A stretch of 64,000 nt of DNA, taken from CADCUY01 sp964242735. Its GTDB lineage: Bacteria; Actinomycetota; Actinomycetes; Actinomycetales; Quadrisphaeraceae. The stretch spans positions 77,408 to 141,407 of the forward strand of contig CAXTAK010000008.1 of the NCBI GenBank assembly GCA_964242735.1. The letters are read 5' to 3'. The notes under the pieces are model-generated. The model searched no databases, was not told the origin of the DNA, and saw only the letters and a list, made by a program, of their open reading frames with translations. Of this stretch, positions 17,845 to 26,545 are shown one piece after another; positions within the stretch are counted from its first letter, which is position 1, and every line of letters begins with the position of its first letter. Made by a program: the position numbers and the translations under genes.

Positions 17845-17940
17845 ATCGCCTCCCGGCGGGTCCTGTGGTGCCGCGGGGGGCACCTGGTCCTGGGTGCCGC
17901 GGGCGGCACGGTGGGTGACCGCCCGGCTAGCGTGGGCAGC

Positions 17941-18672
17941 ATGACCAGCGTAGGGCCGCGCCGCCCCGCGCGGGGCCGTCGCCTCGCCTCCCTCGCGGTC
18001 TTCGCCGCCGCCGGCGCCCTGTTCGTCACCAGCGCCACCACCGCCGGTGGGGGCCAGCTGCGCGAGCGGTCGGGTGACCTGCCCGGGCTCGTGGGCCGCG
18101 AGCAGGACCGCGTGAGCGAGCGCACCGAGGAGGTCGCGGATCTGCGCACGGAGATCGACGCGCTGACCGCCGCCGCGGACGACCCCCGCGCCGACGCCCT
18201 CGTGCGGCAGGCCGACGCCCTGGTGCCCGCGGCCGGCGTCGCCGCCGCCACCGGTGCCGGGGTGGTCGTCACCCTCGACGACGCGCCGCTGGGCCAGGCC
18301 AGCGCCGCCTCGGTCGACGCCGACCTCCTGCTGGTGCACCAGCAGGACCTGCAGGCCGTGGTCAACGCCCTGTGGGCCGGGGGCGCGGAGCACGTGGCGC
18401 TGATGGACCAGCCGATCATCTCCACCTCGGCGGTGCGGTGCGTGGGCAACACCCTGCGCCTGCAGGGGCAGCTGTACGCCCCGCCCTACGTGGTGACCGC
18501 CCTCGGTGACCCCGACGAGCTGGAGGTCGCCCTGGAGGCGTCCCCGGAGGTGACGGCGTACCGGGAGTTCCAGTCCCTGGGCCTGGGGTGGGACCTGCAG
18601 CGCTCGCAGGACCTCAGCGTGCCCTCGTGGTCCGGGCCGCTGGAGCTGCGCCACGCCCGCCCGGTCGCCTGA
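17941..18672 (+). CDS. DUF881 family membrane-anchored protein
   Basis: This 243-residue protein starts at ATG 17941 with a signal-anchor (RRLASLAVFAAAGALFVTSA), followed by a short coiled coil (REQDRVSERTEEVADLRTEI) and the DUF881 domain: GAGVVVTLDDAPLG, LLLVHQQDLQAVVNALWAGG, AEHVALMDQPIISTSAVRCV and YAPPYVVTALGDP. DUF881 proteins are exported and conserved in this cluster between crgA and trpG in many actinobacteria; the function is undefined but a link to division or wall growth is suspected from context. Confidence 0.88.
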   Translation: MTSVGPRRPARGRRLASLAVFAAAGALFVTSATTAGGGQLRERSGDLPGLVGREQDRVSERTEEVADLRTEIDALTAAADDPRADALVRQADALVPAAGVAAATGAGVVVTLDDAPLGQASAASVDADLLLVHQQDLQAVVNALWAGGAEHVALMDQPIISTSAVRCVGNTLRLQGQLYAPPYVVTALGDPDELEVALEASPEVTAYREFQSLGLGWDLQRSQDLSVPSWSGPLELRHARPVA

Positions 18673-18694
18673 CGGGCTCTGGGACCATGGCGCG

Positions 18695-19318
18695 GTGACG
18701 CGCATCCTCGTCGTGGACAACTACGACAGCTTCGTGTGGACCATCGTCGACTACCTGACCCAGCTCGGTGCCCGGTGCACGGTGGTGCGCAACGACGACG
18801 TCGGTCCCGAGGCCGCCGACGACGCGGACGGCGTGCTGCTCTCCCCCGGGCCCGGGACCCCCGACCAAGCGGGGGTCAGCTCGGCGATGGTGCGCCGCGC
18901 CGCGGACACCGCCACCCCGCTGCTCGGGGTGTGCCTGGGCCACCAGGCGCTGGGGGAGGTCTTCGGGGCGACCGTCACCCGCGCGAGCGAGCTGCTGCAC
19001 GGGAAGACCAGCGAGGTCGAGCACTCCGGCGGCGGCGTCCTCGCGGGCCTGCCGCAGCCCTTCACGGCCACCCGCTACCACTCGCTCGCGGTCGTCGCCG
19101 ACACCGTCCCCCCTGAGCTGGAGGTCACCGCGCGCACCGCCGGCGGCGTCGTCATGGGCCTGCAGCACCGGGAGCTGCCCCTGCACGGGGTGCAGTTCCA
19201 CCCCGAGTCGGTGCTCACCCAGGGCGGGCACCGCCTGCTGGCGAACTGGCTCGAGCTCTGCGGCGCGGACGGCGCGGTGGAGCGCGCGGCGGGCATGGCG
19301 CCGCTGGTGCGCCGCTAG
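18695..19318 (+). CDS. trpG: Anthranilate/aminodeoxychorismate synthase glutaminase component
   Basis: This 207-residue class I glutamine amidotransferase supplies ammonia to a chorismate-using partner for tryptophan or folate. It starts RILVVDNYDSFVWTIVDYLT, with catalytic Cys in GVCLGHQALGE and the His-x-Glu pair in GVQFHPESVLT. The partner gene is not in the window, so TrpG versus PabA cannot be settled; in mycobacteria the same locus is named trpG. It sits 22 bases after the DUF881 gene and converges on a small minus-strand gene. Confidence 0.88.
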   Translation: MTRILVVDNYDSFVWTIVDYLTQLGARCTVVRNDDVGPEAADDADGVLLSPGPGTPDQAGVSSAMVRRAADTATPLLGVCLGHQALGEVFGATVTRASELLHGKTSEVEHSGGGVLAGLPQPFTATRYHSLAVVADTVPPELEVTARTAGGVVMGLQHRELPLHGVQFHPESVLTQGGHRLLANWLELCGADGAVERAAGMAPLVRR

Positions 19319-19375
19319 CGCCGCTCCCGCGGCTGCTCGGGCCCGGTCCGCCGCGCCGACCGCCCCGGGCGGGGC

Positions 19376-19675
19376 TCACGCCGGACGCAGGAGCCCGGCA
19401 TCCACCCAGGCCATGACCAGCACCGGCTCGTCACCGCCGACGACGTAGGCGACCTGCGCGCTCCACCCCTGGGACGGCGGCGGTCGGCGGCGCCACTGCA
19501 CCACCACCGCGGGCCACCACCCCGGGGCGTCGTCCGGCCCGCGGACCCAGCAGTGCACCCGCGCGCGCCGCAGGGCGCCGGTGGCGGGGTCCAGCGCGTC
19601 GGGGGTCAGCGGTCGGGTCGCCCGCCGGTGCGGCTCGCTCAGCCACACCGGTGCCGGCGTGCCGGGTCGGTTCAT
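19376..19675 (-). CDS. Small conserved-looking hypothetical protein
   Basis: This 99-residue protein starts at ATG 19675 behind GGGGGG. It is Trp- and Arg-rich (VHCWVRGPDDAPGWWPAVVV, WSAQVAYVVGG, MAWVDAGLLRPA) with alternating hydrophobics suggesting a small beta fold. No domain recognised. It lies between the trpG and pknB stops, about 100 bases upstream of nothing it could obviously join; strand matches the kinase operon, of which it lies downstream. It could be a false call, but composition and ribosome site support a gene. Confidence 0.55.
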   Translation of the reverse strand: MNRPGTPAPVWLSEPHRRATRPLTPDALDPATGALRRARVHCWVRGPDDAPGWWPAVVVQWRRRPPPSQGWSAQVAYVVGGDEPVLVMAWVDAGLLRPA

Positions 19676-19774
19676 CCCCCCCGCCACACCGCCGGACAGT
19701 ACGGGTGTTCGATCCGTGGTGGTTGGTGGGCGCGCTGTCACACCCGGGTGGTCGGGATGGCGCGAGACCCGTGC

Positions 19775-21916
19775 TCAGTCGTCGTCCCGCCGCTCCGACG
19801 TGGGTACCGGCTCCTCGGGGACGGGAGAGGCGCTCAGCGACGTCGGCGCGGCGGCGTCCGAGGGCGCTGGCGTCGACTCCGGGGGGGCAGGGTCGGCGGG
19901 GGCGTCGGTCGGCGTCCCGCTCGGCGCCTCCGTGGGCCCCGTGGTGGGCGCGCTGGTCGGTGCCGGCGGGCTGGCGACGAACAGCGTCACGCTCGTGTCG
20001 GGGTCGACCGGCCCCGGCGCCGGGTCCTGGCGCAGCACGGTGTTCTGCGGCTCGGTCGACTCCTCGAACTCCTGCAGGACGGTGAAGCCCTGGGCGACGA
20101 GGTCCTCGCGGGCCTCCTGGAGGGTGTCGCCGGTGTAATCACCGAGCTCGGCCTGCCCGCTGGAGACGAACAGGGTCACTGCTGCGTCCCGCGCCAGCTC
20201 GGTGCCGGCCTCCGGATCGGTGCGGGTCACGCGACCCTCCGGCACCCCGGCGCTCGGCTCGTCCACCGTGTCACCGGCCCGCAGTCCGACCTCCTCCAGC
20301 GCACCGCGGGCCTGCGACTCCGTGTCGCCCGCCACCTCGGGCACCGTGACTGCGTCTGAGCCGGTGGAGACCGTCACCGTGACGGTGCTCCCCGCGTCGA
20401 CCGGGGTCGCCGCTACCGGGGCCTGCTCGATGACCGACCCCGCCGCCACGGTGTCGCTGGGTGCCTGCTGCTCGGCGATCCGCAGGTCGGCATCGGTGAG
20501 CTCGGTGCGCGCCGCCTCGATGGTCAGCCCCGCCAGCGGCGGCACCTCCACCTGGGCCGGTGCCGTGACCGTCGTCGCACCGCCGTCGCCCATCAGGTTG
20601 TTGACCACCACGCCCAGCAGCCCCAGGGCCACCAGCACCGCCAGGACGATGCCGACGACGGCACCGGTGCGGCTGCGGGGCACCTCCGGTGCCGGTGGCC
20701 GGGTGAGCGTCCGCGGGGGCGGCTGGTCGTAGGAGGCCCCGTCGACACCCTCGTCGTAGCCGTCGTCGAAGGGGTCGACGGCGGTGCGCTCCGCGGCCGC
20801 CTGCCGCCGGGTCGCGGCGGTGGCCGCGACGGCACCCACGGCCACGCCGCCGGCCGCCGCCCCGCCCAGGCCCGCGGCGCTCAGCGCCCGGGTGGCCTCC
20901 GCGGAGCTCGGCAGGGCCCGCGTCGCCATCGCCGCCGCCGCACCCACCGGGGGTGCGCCCACGCGGCGGCCGTCCGCGGCCGCGAGCAGGTCCACCCGGA
21001 ACTGCTCGGCGTCGTCGTAGCGGTCGTCGCGGTCCTTCGCCAGCGCCTTCAGGACCACGCGGTCGATGGCGTCGGGCAGGTCGGGGGCGAAGGTGCTCGG
21101 CGGCGGTGGCACCTCGCGCACGTGCTGGTACGCGATCGAGACCGGGGAGTCGCCCACGAACGGGGGGCGCCCGGTCAGCAGCTCGAAGAGCAGGCAGCCG
21201 GTGGAGTACAGGTCGGTGCGGGCGTCGACGGTCTCGCCGCGGGCCTGCTCGGGGGAGAGGTACTGGGCGGTGCCGATCACCGCACTGGTCTGGGTCATGG
21301 TCGCCGAGGTGTCGGCCAGCGCGCGGGCGATGCCGAAGTCCATGACCTTGACCTGACCGGTCGGGGTGATCATGACGTTGGCCGGCTTGATGTCGCGGTG
21401 GATGATGCCCTGGCGGTGGCTGTAGTCCAGGGCCGTGAGCACCCCGGCGGTGATCTCGACGGCGCCCTGGACGCCGAGGCCCGTGGTGGGCCTCCCGTGG
21501 TCGCCGTACCCGTCGTCGTGGCCGTGGCCGGCGTGCCCCGTCGCGGCCCCGTCGCCGCCCCGAGCCGCCACCTCCTGCAGGAGCTCCTTGCCCGTCCTGC
21601 CCTCGACGTACTCCATGACGATGTACGGGACGCGAGCGGTCGCGCCGCTCTGCGCGGCGAAGGAGTCCTCGCCGGTGTCGTACACGGCCACCACCGCGGG
21701 GTGGTTCAGGGCGGCGGCCGAGTGCGCCTCGCGGCGGAAGCGGGCCTGGAAGACCGGGTCGCGCGCCAGGTCGGCGCGCAGCATCTTCACCGCGACCAAC
21801 CGCCCCAGCCGGGTGTCACGGCTCAGGTGCACCTCGGCCATGCCGCCGCGCCCGAGGACCTCGCCGATCTCGTAGCGGTCCCCGAGCCTGCGCGGGATGT
21901 CGTTGCCGGAGTTCAC
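19775..21916 (-). CDS. pknB: Ser/Thr protein kinase with PASTA domains (PknB)
   Basis: This 713-residue transmembrane kinase controls cell-wall growth and division. The kinase domain (about 15-300) has GRGGMAEVHL, catalytic Lys44, HRDIKPANVM (HRD 173-175), DFG (193-195) and APE-like SPEQARG. One membrane helix follows (VVGIVLAVLVALGLLGVVVN), then three extracellular PASTA repeats, which bind muropeptides or lipid II in homologues, and a Pro/Thr/Ala tail. Unusually, a 30-residue Gly/His/Asp-rich insert (about 118-149) lies between the hinge and helix E. It is the last gene of the fhaA-to-pknB operon and overlaps pknA by four bases. Confidence 0.95.
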   Translation of the reverse strand: MNSGNDIPRRLGDRYEIGEVLGRGGMAEVHLSRDTRLGRLVAVKMLRADLARDPVFQARFRREAHSAAALNHPAVVAVYDTGEDSFAAQSGATARVPYIVMEYVEGRTGKELLQEVAARGGDGAATGHAGHGHDDGYGDHGRPTTGLGVQGAVEITAGVLTALDYSHRQGIIHRDIKPANVMITPTGQVKVMDFGIARALADTSATMTQTSAVIGTAQYLSPEQARGETVDARTDLYSTGCLLFELLTGRPPFVGDSPVSIAYQHVREVPPPPSTFAPDLPDAIDRVVLKALAKDRDDRYDDAEQFRVDLLAAADGRRVGAPPVGAAAAMATRALPSSAEATRALSAAGLGGAAAGGVAVGAVAATAATRRQAAAERTAVDPFDDGYDEGVDGASYDQPPPRTLTRPPAPEVPRSRTGAVVGIVLAVLVALGLLGVVVNNLMGDGGATTVTAPAQVEVPPLAGLTIEAARTELTDADLRIAEQQAPSDTVAAGSVIEQAPVAATPVDAGSTVTVTVSTGSDAVTVPEVAGDTESQARGALEEVGLRAGDTVDEPSAGVPEGRVTRTDPEAGTELARDAAVTLFVSSGQAELGDYTGDTLQEAREDLVAQGFTVLQEFEESTEPQNTVLRQDPAPGPVDPDTSVTLFVASPPAPTSAPTTGPTEAPSGTPTDAPADPAPPESTPAPSDAAAPTSLSASPVPEEPVPTSERRDDD

Positions 21917-23652
21917 CTGGATCCGTCCTCGAGGTCGCTGGATGCGGGGTCGACCGTAGTCGCCGCCCCGGTCGGTGGTGGCTCTGGCGCATCGGCCGGC
22001 CCCGCCGCACCGGTGCCGGTGGGAGCGGGAGGTGTGGGCGCCACCGGCGCAGTGGACGCGGTCGGAGCGGTCGTCGGAGCCGCGCTGGTCGGCGCGGGGG
22101 GGCTGGTCGCGCTGGTCGGTCTGGTGCCCGTGCCCGACCCCGGCGGCGCCTCCGCGGAGCTGCCCGGCGCGGAGCCGTCGGCGTCGGAGGCGGCCGGGTC
22201 GGGGTCGGGCAGCTCCGGGTCGTCGGACGTCGCGCCGCCGGGGACGTCGGTCGGCTCCGGTGAGGTCGGTGCCGCCGGCCGCGGGGTCCCCGCGGTCGGC
22301 GCGATCCCGGGTGCCGTGTCAGCTGGCGCATCGGCGGTGCCCGAGCCCGGCGCCCGGGTGGCGGGGACGTCACCGGCCCCGGACTGCTGCTGCGCGCCGT
22401 CCGACGACAGCGACCCCGTGCCCGTCGATGCGGGCGACGAGGTCGCCGGCACCGGTGCCGGTGCGACCGGGGCACCGCCGGTCAGCGCTCCGGTGAGGGC
22501 GGTGATGGCCGCGGCGGCCGCCACGGCCAGGAGCCCGAGCAGGGGCACGGTCACGCGCCGCCGCGCGCCGCCGGACGCCGGAGGCCGTGCGGGAGCGCCA
22601 CGGCGCGCGCTCACCGGCACGGGGGTGGTCCGGGCGATCGCCGCCGCGCCCACCGGCCCCGCGCCCACCGGCCCCGCGTGCCGGGCCGGGCTCGGTGCAC
22701 CTGCGGTGGGCAGTCTCGTGGTGCGTGCCGCACCGGCCCCAGCGCCGGGCAGGGCGCCGCCGGCGGTGGGGACGGCCGCACGCAGGCGGGCCAGGGCGCC
22801 GGCGTCGTCGCCCGCGGCGATCAGGTCGGCCACGTCGGCCACCGCCGTGGCGCTGCCCGGCCGGTCCTCGGGGTCCTTGACCAGCAGCGCAACCGTCAGC
22901 GCGGCAGCCGCCGCTGGCACGTGGGCGGGCAGCGGTGGGGGCGGGTCGTTGACCTGCGCCAGGGCGATGGCCACCTGGCTGTCACCGGTGAACGGGCGGT
23001 GCCCGGCCAGCGCCTCGTACAGCACCACCCCGAGGGCGTAGAGGTCGGCGGCGGGCGTCAGGTCGCGGCGTCCGACGGCCTGCTCCGGGGCCAGGTACGC
23101 GGCCGTGCCCATCACCTCCCCGGTGGCGGTCACCGGCACCTCGGCCGCCGCACGGGCGATGCCGAAGTCGGTGATCTTCACGAGCCCGACGAGCGGGCCG
23201 CCGCTCCCGTCGGGGAGCACCAGGAGGTTCGCCGGCTTGACGTCGCGGTGCACCAGCCCCGCCCGGTGCGCGGCGGCGAGCCCCCGCGCGGTCGCTGCCA
23301 CGAGCGCGGCGGCCCGCGGCGCCGGCAGCGCGCCCTCGCGGGCCAGCAGCTCCGACAGCGGCTCGCCGGGCACCAGCTCCATCACCAGGTAGGCGCTGCC
23401 GTCGTCCTCGCCGTAGTCGAAGACCCCGGCGATGCAGGGGTGGCTCAGCGCCGCGCTGTGCCGGGCCTCGGTGCGGAAGCGCCCGAGGAAGCCGGGGTCG
23501 GTGGCGAGCTCGGGCTTGAGCACCTTCACGGCCACGACCCGGTCCAGGCGGGTGTCCAGGCCCCGCCACACGCGGCCCATGCCACCGGTGGCGATCGGGG
23601 AGTCCAGGCGGTACCGCCCGTCCAGGAGCACGTCCTGCCCCGTCCCGGTCAC
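21913..23652 (-). CDS. pknA: Ser/Thr protein kinase (PknA)
   Basis: This 579-residue kinase has the N-lobe IATGGMGRVWRGLDTRLDRV, Lys43, HRDVKPANLL, TDFGIAR and LAPEQ, then a linker, a single membrane helix (VPLLGLLAVAAAAAITALTG) and a roughly 190-residue Pro/Ala/Ser/Thr exterior without PASTA repeats, as in PknA. In mycobacteria PknA and PknB are partners that phosphorylate division and wall enzymes. Two four-base overlaps, with pbpA upstream and pknB downstream, show tight coupling. Confidence 0.93.
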   Translation of the reverse strand: MTGTGQDVLLDGRYRLDSPIATGGMGRVWRGLDTRLDRVVAVKVLKPELATDPGFLGRFRTEARHSAALSHPCIAGVFDYGEDDGSAYLVMELVPGEPLSELLAREGALPAPRAAALVAATARGLAAAHRAGLVHRDVKPANLLVLPDGSGGPLVGLVKITDFGIARAAAEVPVTATGEVMGTAAYLAPEQAVGRRDLTPAADLYALGVVLYEALAGHRPFTGDSQVAIALAQVNDPPPPLPAHVPAAAAALTVALLVKDPEDRPGSATAVADVADLIAAGDDAGALARLRAAVPTAGGALPGAGAGAARTTRLPTAGAPSPARHAGPVGAGPVGAAAIARTTPVPVSARRGAPARPPASGGARRRVTVPLLGLLAVAAAAAITALTGALTGGAPVAPAPVPATSSPASTGTGSLSSDGAQQQSGAGDVPATRAPGSGTADAPADTAPGIAPTAGTPRPAAPTSPEPTDVPGGATSDDPELPDPDPAASDADGSAPGSSAEAPPGSGTGTRPTSATSPPAPTSAAPTTAPTASTAPVAPTPPAPTGTGAAGPADAPEPPPTGAATTVDPASSDLEDGSR

Positions 23653-25127
23653 GGCGCGTCCCCGCTCATCCGCTCCAGGTGGGCGCGGATGACCTCGCGG
23701 GCCACGGGCGCCGCCGTCCGCCCCCCCGAGGCCTCGTCACCGGCGCTGCCGCCGTCCTCCACGACCACCGCGATGGCGATCCGCGGGTCGTCGGCAGGGG
23801 CGAAGGCGGTGAACCAGGCGTGCGGCGGCCGGCCCTCCGCGTGCTGCGCGGTGCCCGTCTTGCCCGCCACCGGCACGCCCTCGATCTGCGCGGCACGACC
23901 CGTGCCGTCCTGCACGACCCCCACCATCATCTCCGTCAGCGCCGCCGCGGTCTCCTGCGAGACCGCGCGGCCCAGCTCGGTGGCCCCGGGAGCGCTGAGG
24001 ACCTCCAGGTCCTCCCCGCGCACCGAGCGCACCAGCTGGGGCTGCACCACCACCCCGCCGTTGGCGATGCCCGCGGAGACCATCGCCACCTGCAGGGGGG
24101 TGACGCGCACGTCGAACTGGCCGATCGAGGCCTGCGCGAGCTGCGGGGGGTTCATCTCCTGCGGCACCGTGGAGTCGGTGACGCGCAGGGGGATCCGCAA
24201 CTCCCGGTCGACCCCGAAGCCGAAGCCCGCGGCGGTGTCCTGCAGCGCCTGCGGACCCATCGTCATGCCCAGGGAGGCGAAGGCGGTGTTGCACGAGATC
24301 CGCATCGCGTCCGCGAGGGTCACCTGGTCGCCGTCCCCGCAGGCGCGCTCGTTGCTGTTGCGCAGGCCGGCGTCGGTCTGCGGCAGGTCGAGCACGGCCG
24401 GCCCGGGCAGCACCGTGGCCGGGGTGGCGGCACCGGTCTCCAGGGCTGCGGCGGCGGTGACGAGCTTGAAGACCGACCCGGGGGGGTAGAGGCGACTGGC
24501 GATCGCGCGGTTGTCCAGCGGGCGCGCCGGGTCGTCCAGCAGCTGCCCGCGGGCGGCGGTGACCGCGTCGGCGTCGTGCCCGGCGAGGTCACCGGGGTCG
24601 TACGTCGGCGAGGAGACCATGGCCAGGACCTCGCCGGTGGAGGGGTCCAGGGCCACCACGGCGCCCCGCTGGTCACCGAGCGCCTGGGCGGCCACGCGCT
24701 GCAGCTCCGGGTCGATGGTGGTCTCGACCACCGCACCGGCGGGCTCGCGGCCGGTCAGCAGGTCCGACAGGCGCCGGTAGAACAGCGCGTCGGAGGTGCC
24801 GGCGAGGAACTCGTCGGCGGCCGCCTCCAGCCCGGTGGGTCCGGTGACCACCGAGTACGCCCCGGTCACGTGGGCGTACAGCCGCCCCTCGGGGTAGGCG
24901 CGCTGGTAGCGGTACTGGTCGTCGACGGGGGTGGAGGTGGCGATCGCCTCATCACCGGCGGTGATGGGGCCCCGGTCCCGGCCCAGCTCGGCGACGGTGG
25001 TGCGGGAGTTGCGCCCGTCGGCCTGCAGGTCCGCGGCGTCGACGTGCTGCACGTAGGTGGCCGCGACCAGGAGCATGGCGAACAGGGCGCCGACCACGGT
25101 GCCCAGGCGGCGCAGCGGGGCGTTCAC
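23649..25127 (-). CDS. pbpA: Penicillin-binding protein, transpeptidase (PbpA)
   Basis: This 492-residue class B-type penicillin-binding protein crosslinks peptidoglycan outside the membrane. It has an N-terminal anchor (RRLGTVVGALFAMLLVAATY), the dimerisation region, and the transpeptidase motifs SVFK (in LYPPGSVFKLVTAA), SCN (ISCNTAFASLG) and KTG (VAGKTGTAQHAEG). The start is GTG 25127, overlapping the rodA stop by four bases. It pairs functionally with RodA and is a known substrate of the neighbouring kinases in mycobacteria. Confidence 0.95.
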   Translation of the reverse strand: MNAPLRRLGTVVGALFAMLLVAATYVQHVDAADLQADGRNSRTTVAELGRDRGPITAGDEAIATSTPVDDQYRYQRAYPEGRLYAHVTGAYSVVTGPTGLEAAADEFLAGTSDALFYRRLSDLLTGREPAGAVVETTIDPELQRVAAQALGDQRGAVVALDPSTGEVLAMVSSPTYDPGDLAGHDADAVTAARGQLLDDPARPLDNRAIASRLYPPGSVFKLVTAAAALETGAATPATVLPGPAVLDLPQTDAGLRNSNERACGDGDQVTLADAMRISCNTAFASLGMTMGPQALQDTAAGFGFGVDRELRIPLRVTDSTVPQEMNPPQLAQASIGQFDVRVTPLQVAMVSAGIANGGVVVQPQLVRSVRGEDLEVLSAPGATELGRAVSQETAAALTEMMVGVVQDGTGRAAQIEGVPVAGKTGTAQHAEGRPPHAWFTAFAPADDPRIAIAVVVEDGGSAGDEASGGRTAAPVAREVIRAHLERMSGDAP

Positions 25128-26545
25128 AGGCGCACCACCTGGGTCTCCGCGGCCCCGGTGGCGTCGGGCACGGTGAGCGTGTCGCCGACCCCGCCCCGTC
25201 CGCTCGCGGCCGCGCCGGGGTCGAGGGCGGGGGCGCGCGCGGCGTCGGAGATGCGCAGCAGGAGGGCGACGATCATCCAGTTCGCGACCAGCGACGACCC
25301 GCCGTAGGCCAGCAGCGGCATCGTCAGCCCGGTCAGGGGGATGACGCGCAGCACCCCGCCGGCGACGACGAAGCACTGCAGCGCGACGGCGAAGCCCAGC
25401 CCACCGGCGAGGAGCTTGCCGAACCCGTCGCGGACGCCGACCGCGGTCCGCAGCGCCCGCTCCACGAGCACCAGGTACAGCACGAGCACCGCCATCACCC
25501 CCGCCAGCCCCAGCTGCTCCCCCAGGGTGGCGAGGATGAAGTCGCTCTCGGCGTACGGCACCGTCGCGGGGCTGCCACCGCCGATGCCCTGACCGGTCAG
25601 CCCGCCGTTGGCGAAGCCGAACAGGCCCTGGACCAGCTGGTAGCTGGTGCCGGCGTCGTAGACCTCGGCCGCGAACGGGTCGAGCCAGGCGTCGACGCGG
25701 TCCTGGACGTGGCCGAACAGGCTCCACGCCAGCACGGCGCCGGACGTGAAGAGCAGCAGGCCGATGGCGATCCAGCTCACCCGCTCCGTCGCCACGTAGA
25801 GCACGGCGACGAAGAGCCCGAAGAAGAGCAGCGAGGTGCCGAGGTCGCGCTGGAGGACCAGCACGAGCACGCTCGCCATCCAGGCGAGCAGGATCGGCCC
25901 GAGGTCGCGGGCGCGCGGGAAGCGGATGCCGAGCACCTTGGGCCCGACCAGGGAGAGGGTGTCGCGGGCGGTCACCAGGTAGCCGGCGAAGAAGACCGTC
26001 AGCACGATCTTGGTCAGCTCGCCGGGCTGGAAGGTCAGCGACCCCAGGCGGATCCAGATCCGGGCACCGTTCACCTCGACCCCGAGCCCCGGCACGAGCG
26101 GCAGCAGCAGCAGGCCGAGCGAGACCACCATCGCCGTGAAGGTGTAACGGCGCAGCACCCGGTGGTCGCGCAGGACGAGCAGCACGAGCGCGGCGAGCAC
26201 CAGGCCCACCACCGTCCACACCAGCTGGCGCGACGCGAAGGGCGACTCGGCGTCCCGCGCGACGTCGAGCCCGTGGATCAGGGCCAGGCCGAGGCCGTTC
26301 AGCGCGAGCGCCACCGGCAGGAGCACCGGGTCGGCGTAGGGCGCGCGCCACCGGACGACCAGGTGCAGGACCACGGCGAGCGCGGACAGGACCAGGGCGT
26401 AGCGGCCGGTGTCGGCCGGCCACGCGCCGCCGTCGGTGATCCCCACCATGCCGCGGGCCAGCACGGAGATCCCCAGGGCCGGGACGAGCAGGGCCAGCTC
26501 GGTGCCGCGGCGGGTGCGCGAGGGGTGGGTGGTCACCAGGGCCAT
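25124..26545 (-). CDS. rodA: Peptidoglycan glycosyltransferase RodA/FtsW (SEDS)
   Basis: This 473-residue SEDS protein polymerises lipid II into glycan strands. About ten helices, with the family motifs GARIWIRLGSLTFQPGELTK, QRDLGTSLLFFG, and the C-terminal IPLTGLTMPLLAYGGSSLVA. The essential Asp of SEDS enzymes is in QRDLG. ATG 26545 overlaps the pstP stop by one base. The last 40 residues are a soluble tail. Together with PbpA it forms the elongation synthase. Confidence 0.95.
   Translation of the reverse strand: MALVTTHPSRTRRGTELALLVPALGISVLARGMVGITDGGAWPADTGRYALVLSALAVVLHLVVRWRAPYADPVLLPVALALNGLGLALIHGLDVARDAESPFASRQLVWTVVGLVLAALVLLVLRDHRVLRRYTFTAMVVSLGLLLLPLVPGLGVEVNGARIWIRLGSLTFQPGELTKIVLTVFFAGYLVTARDTLSLVGPKVLGIRFPRARDLGPILLAWMASVLVLVLQRDLGTSLLFFGLFVAVLYVATERVSWIAIGLLLFTSGAVLAWSLFGHVQDRVDAWLDPFAAEVYDAGTSYQLVQGLFGFANGGLTGQGIGGGSPATVPYAESDFILATLGEQLGLAGVMAVLVLYLVLVERALRTAVGVRDGFGKLLAGGLGFAVALQCFVVAGGVLRVIPLTGLTMPLLAYGGSSLVANWMIVALLLRISDAARAPALDPGAAASGRGGVGDTLTVPDATGAAETQVVRL

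Noticed and set aside
19340..19375. GC-rich palindrome between trpG and the small minus-strand gene as a terminator
   Set aside because: CCGCCC and GGGCGG are separated by a single base, too tight for a hairpin as written, and similar runs are frequent by composition.
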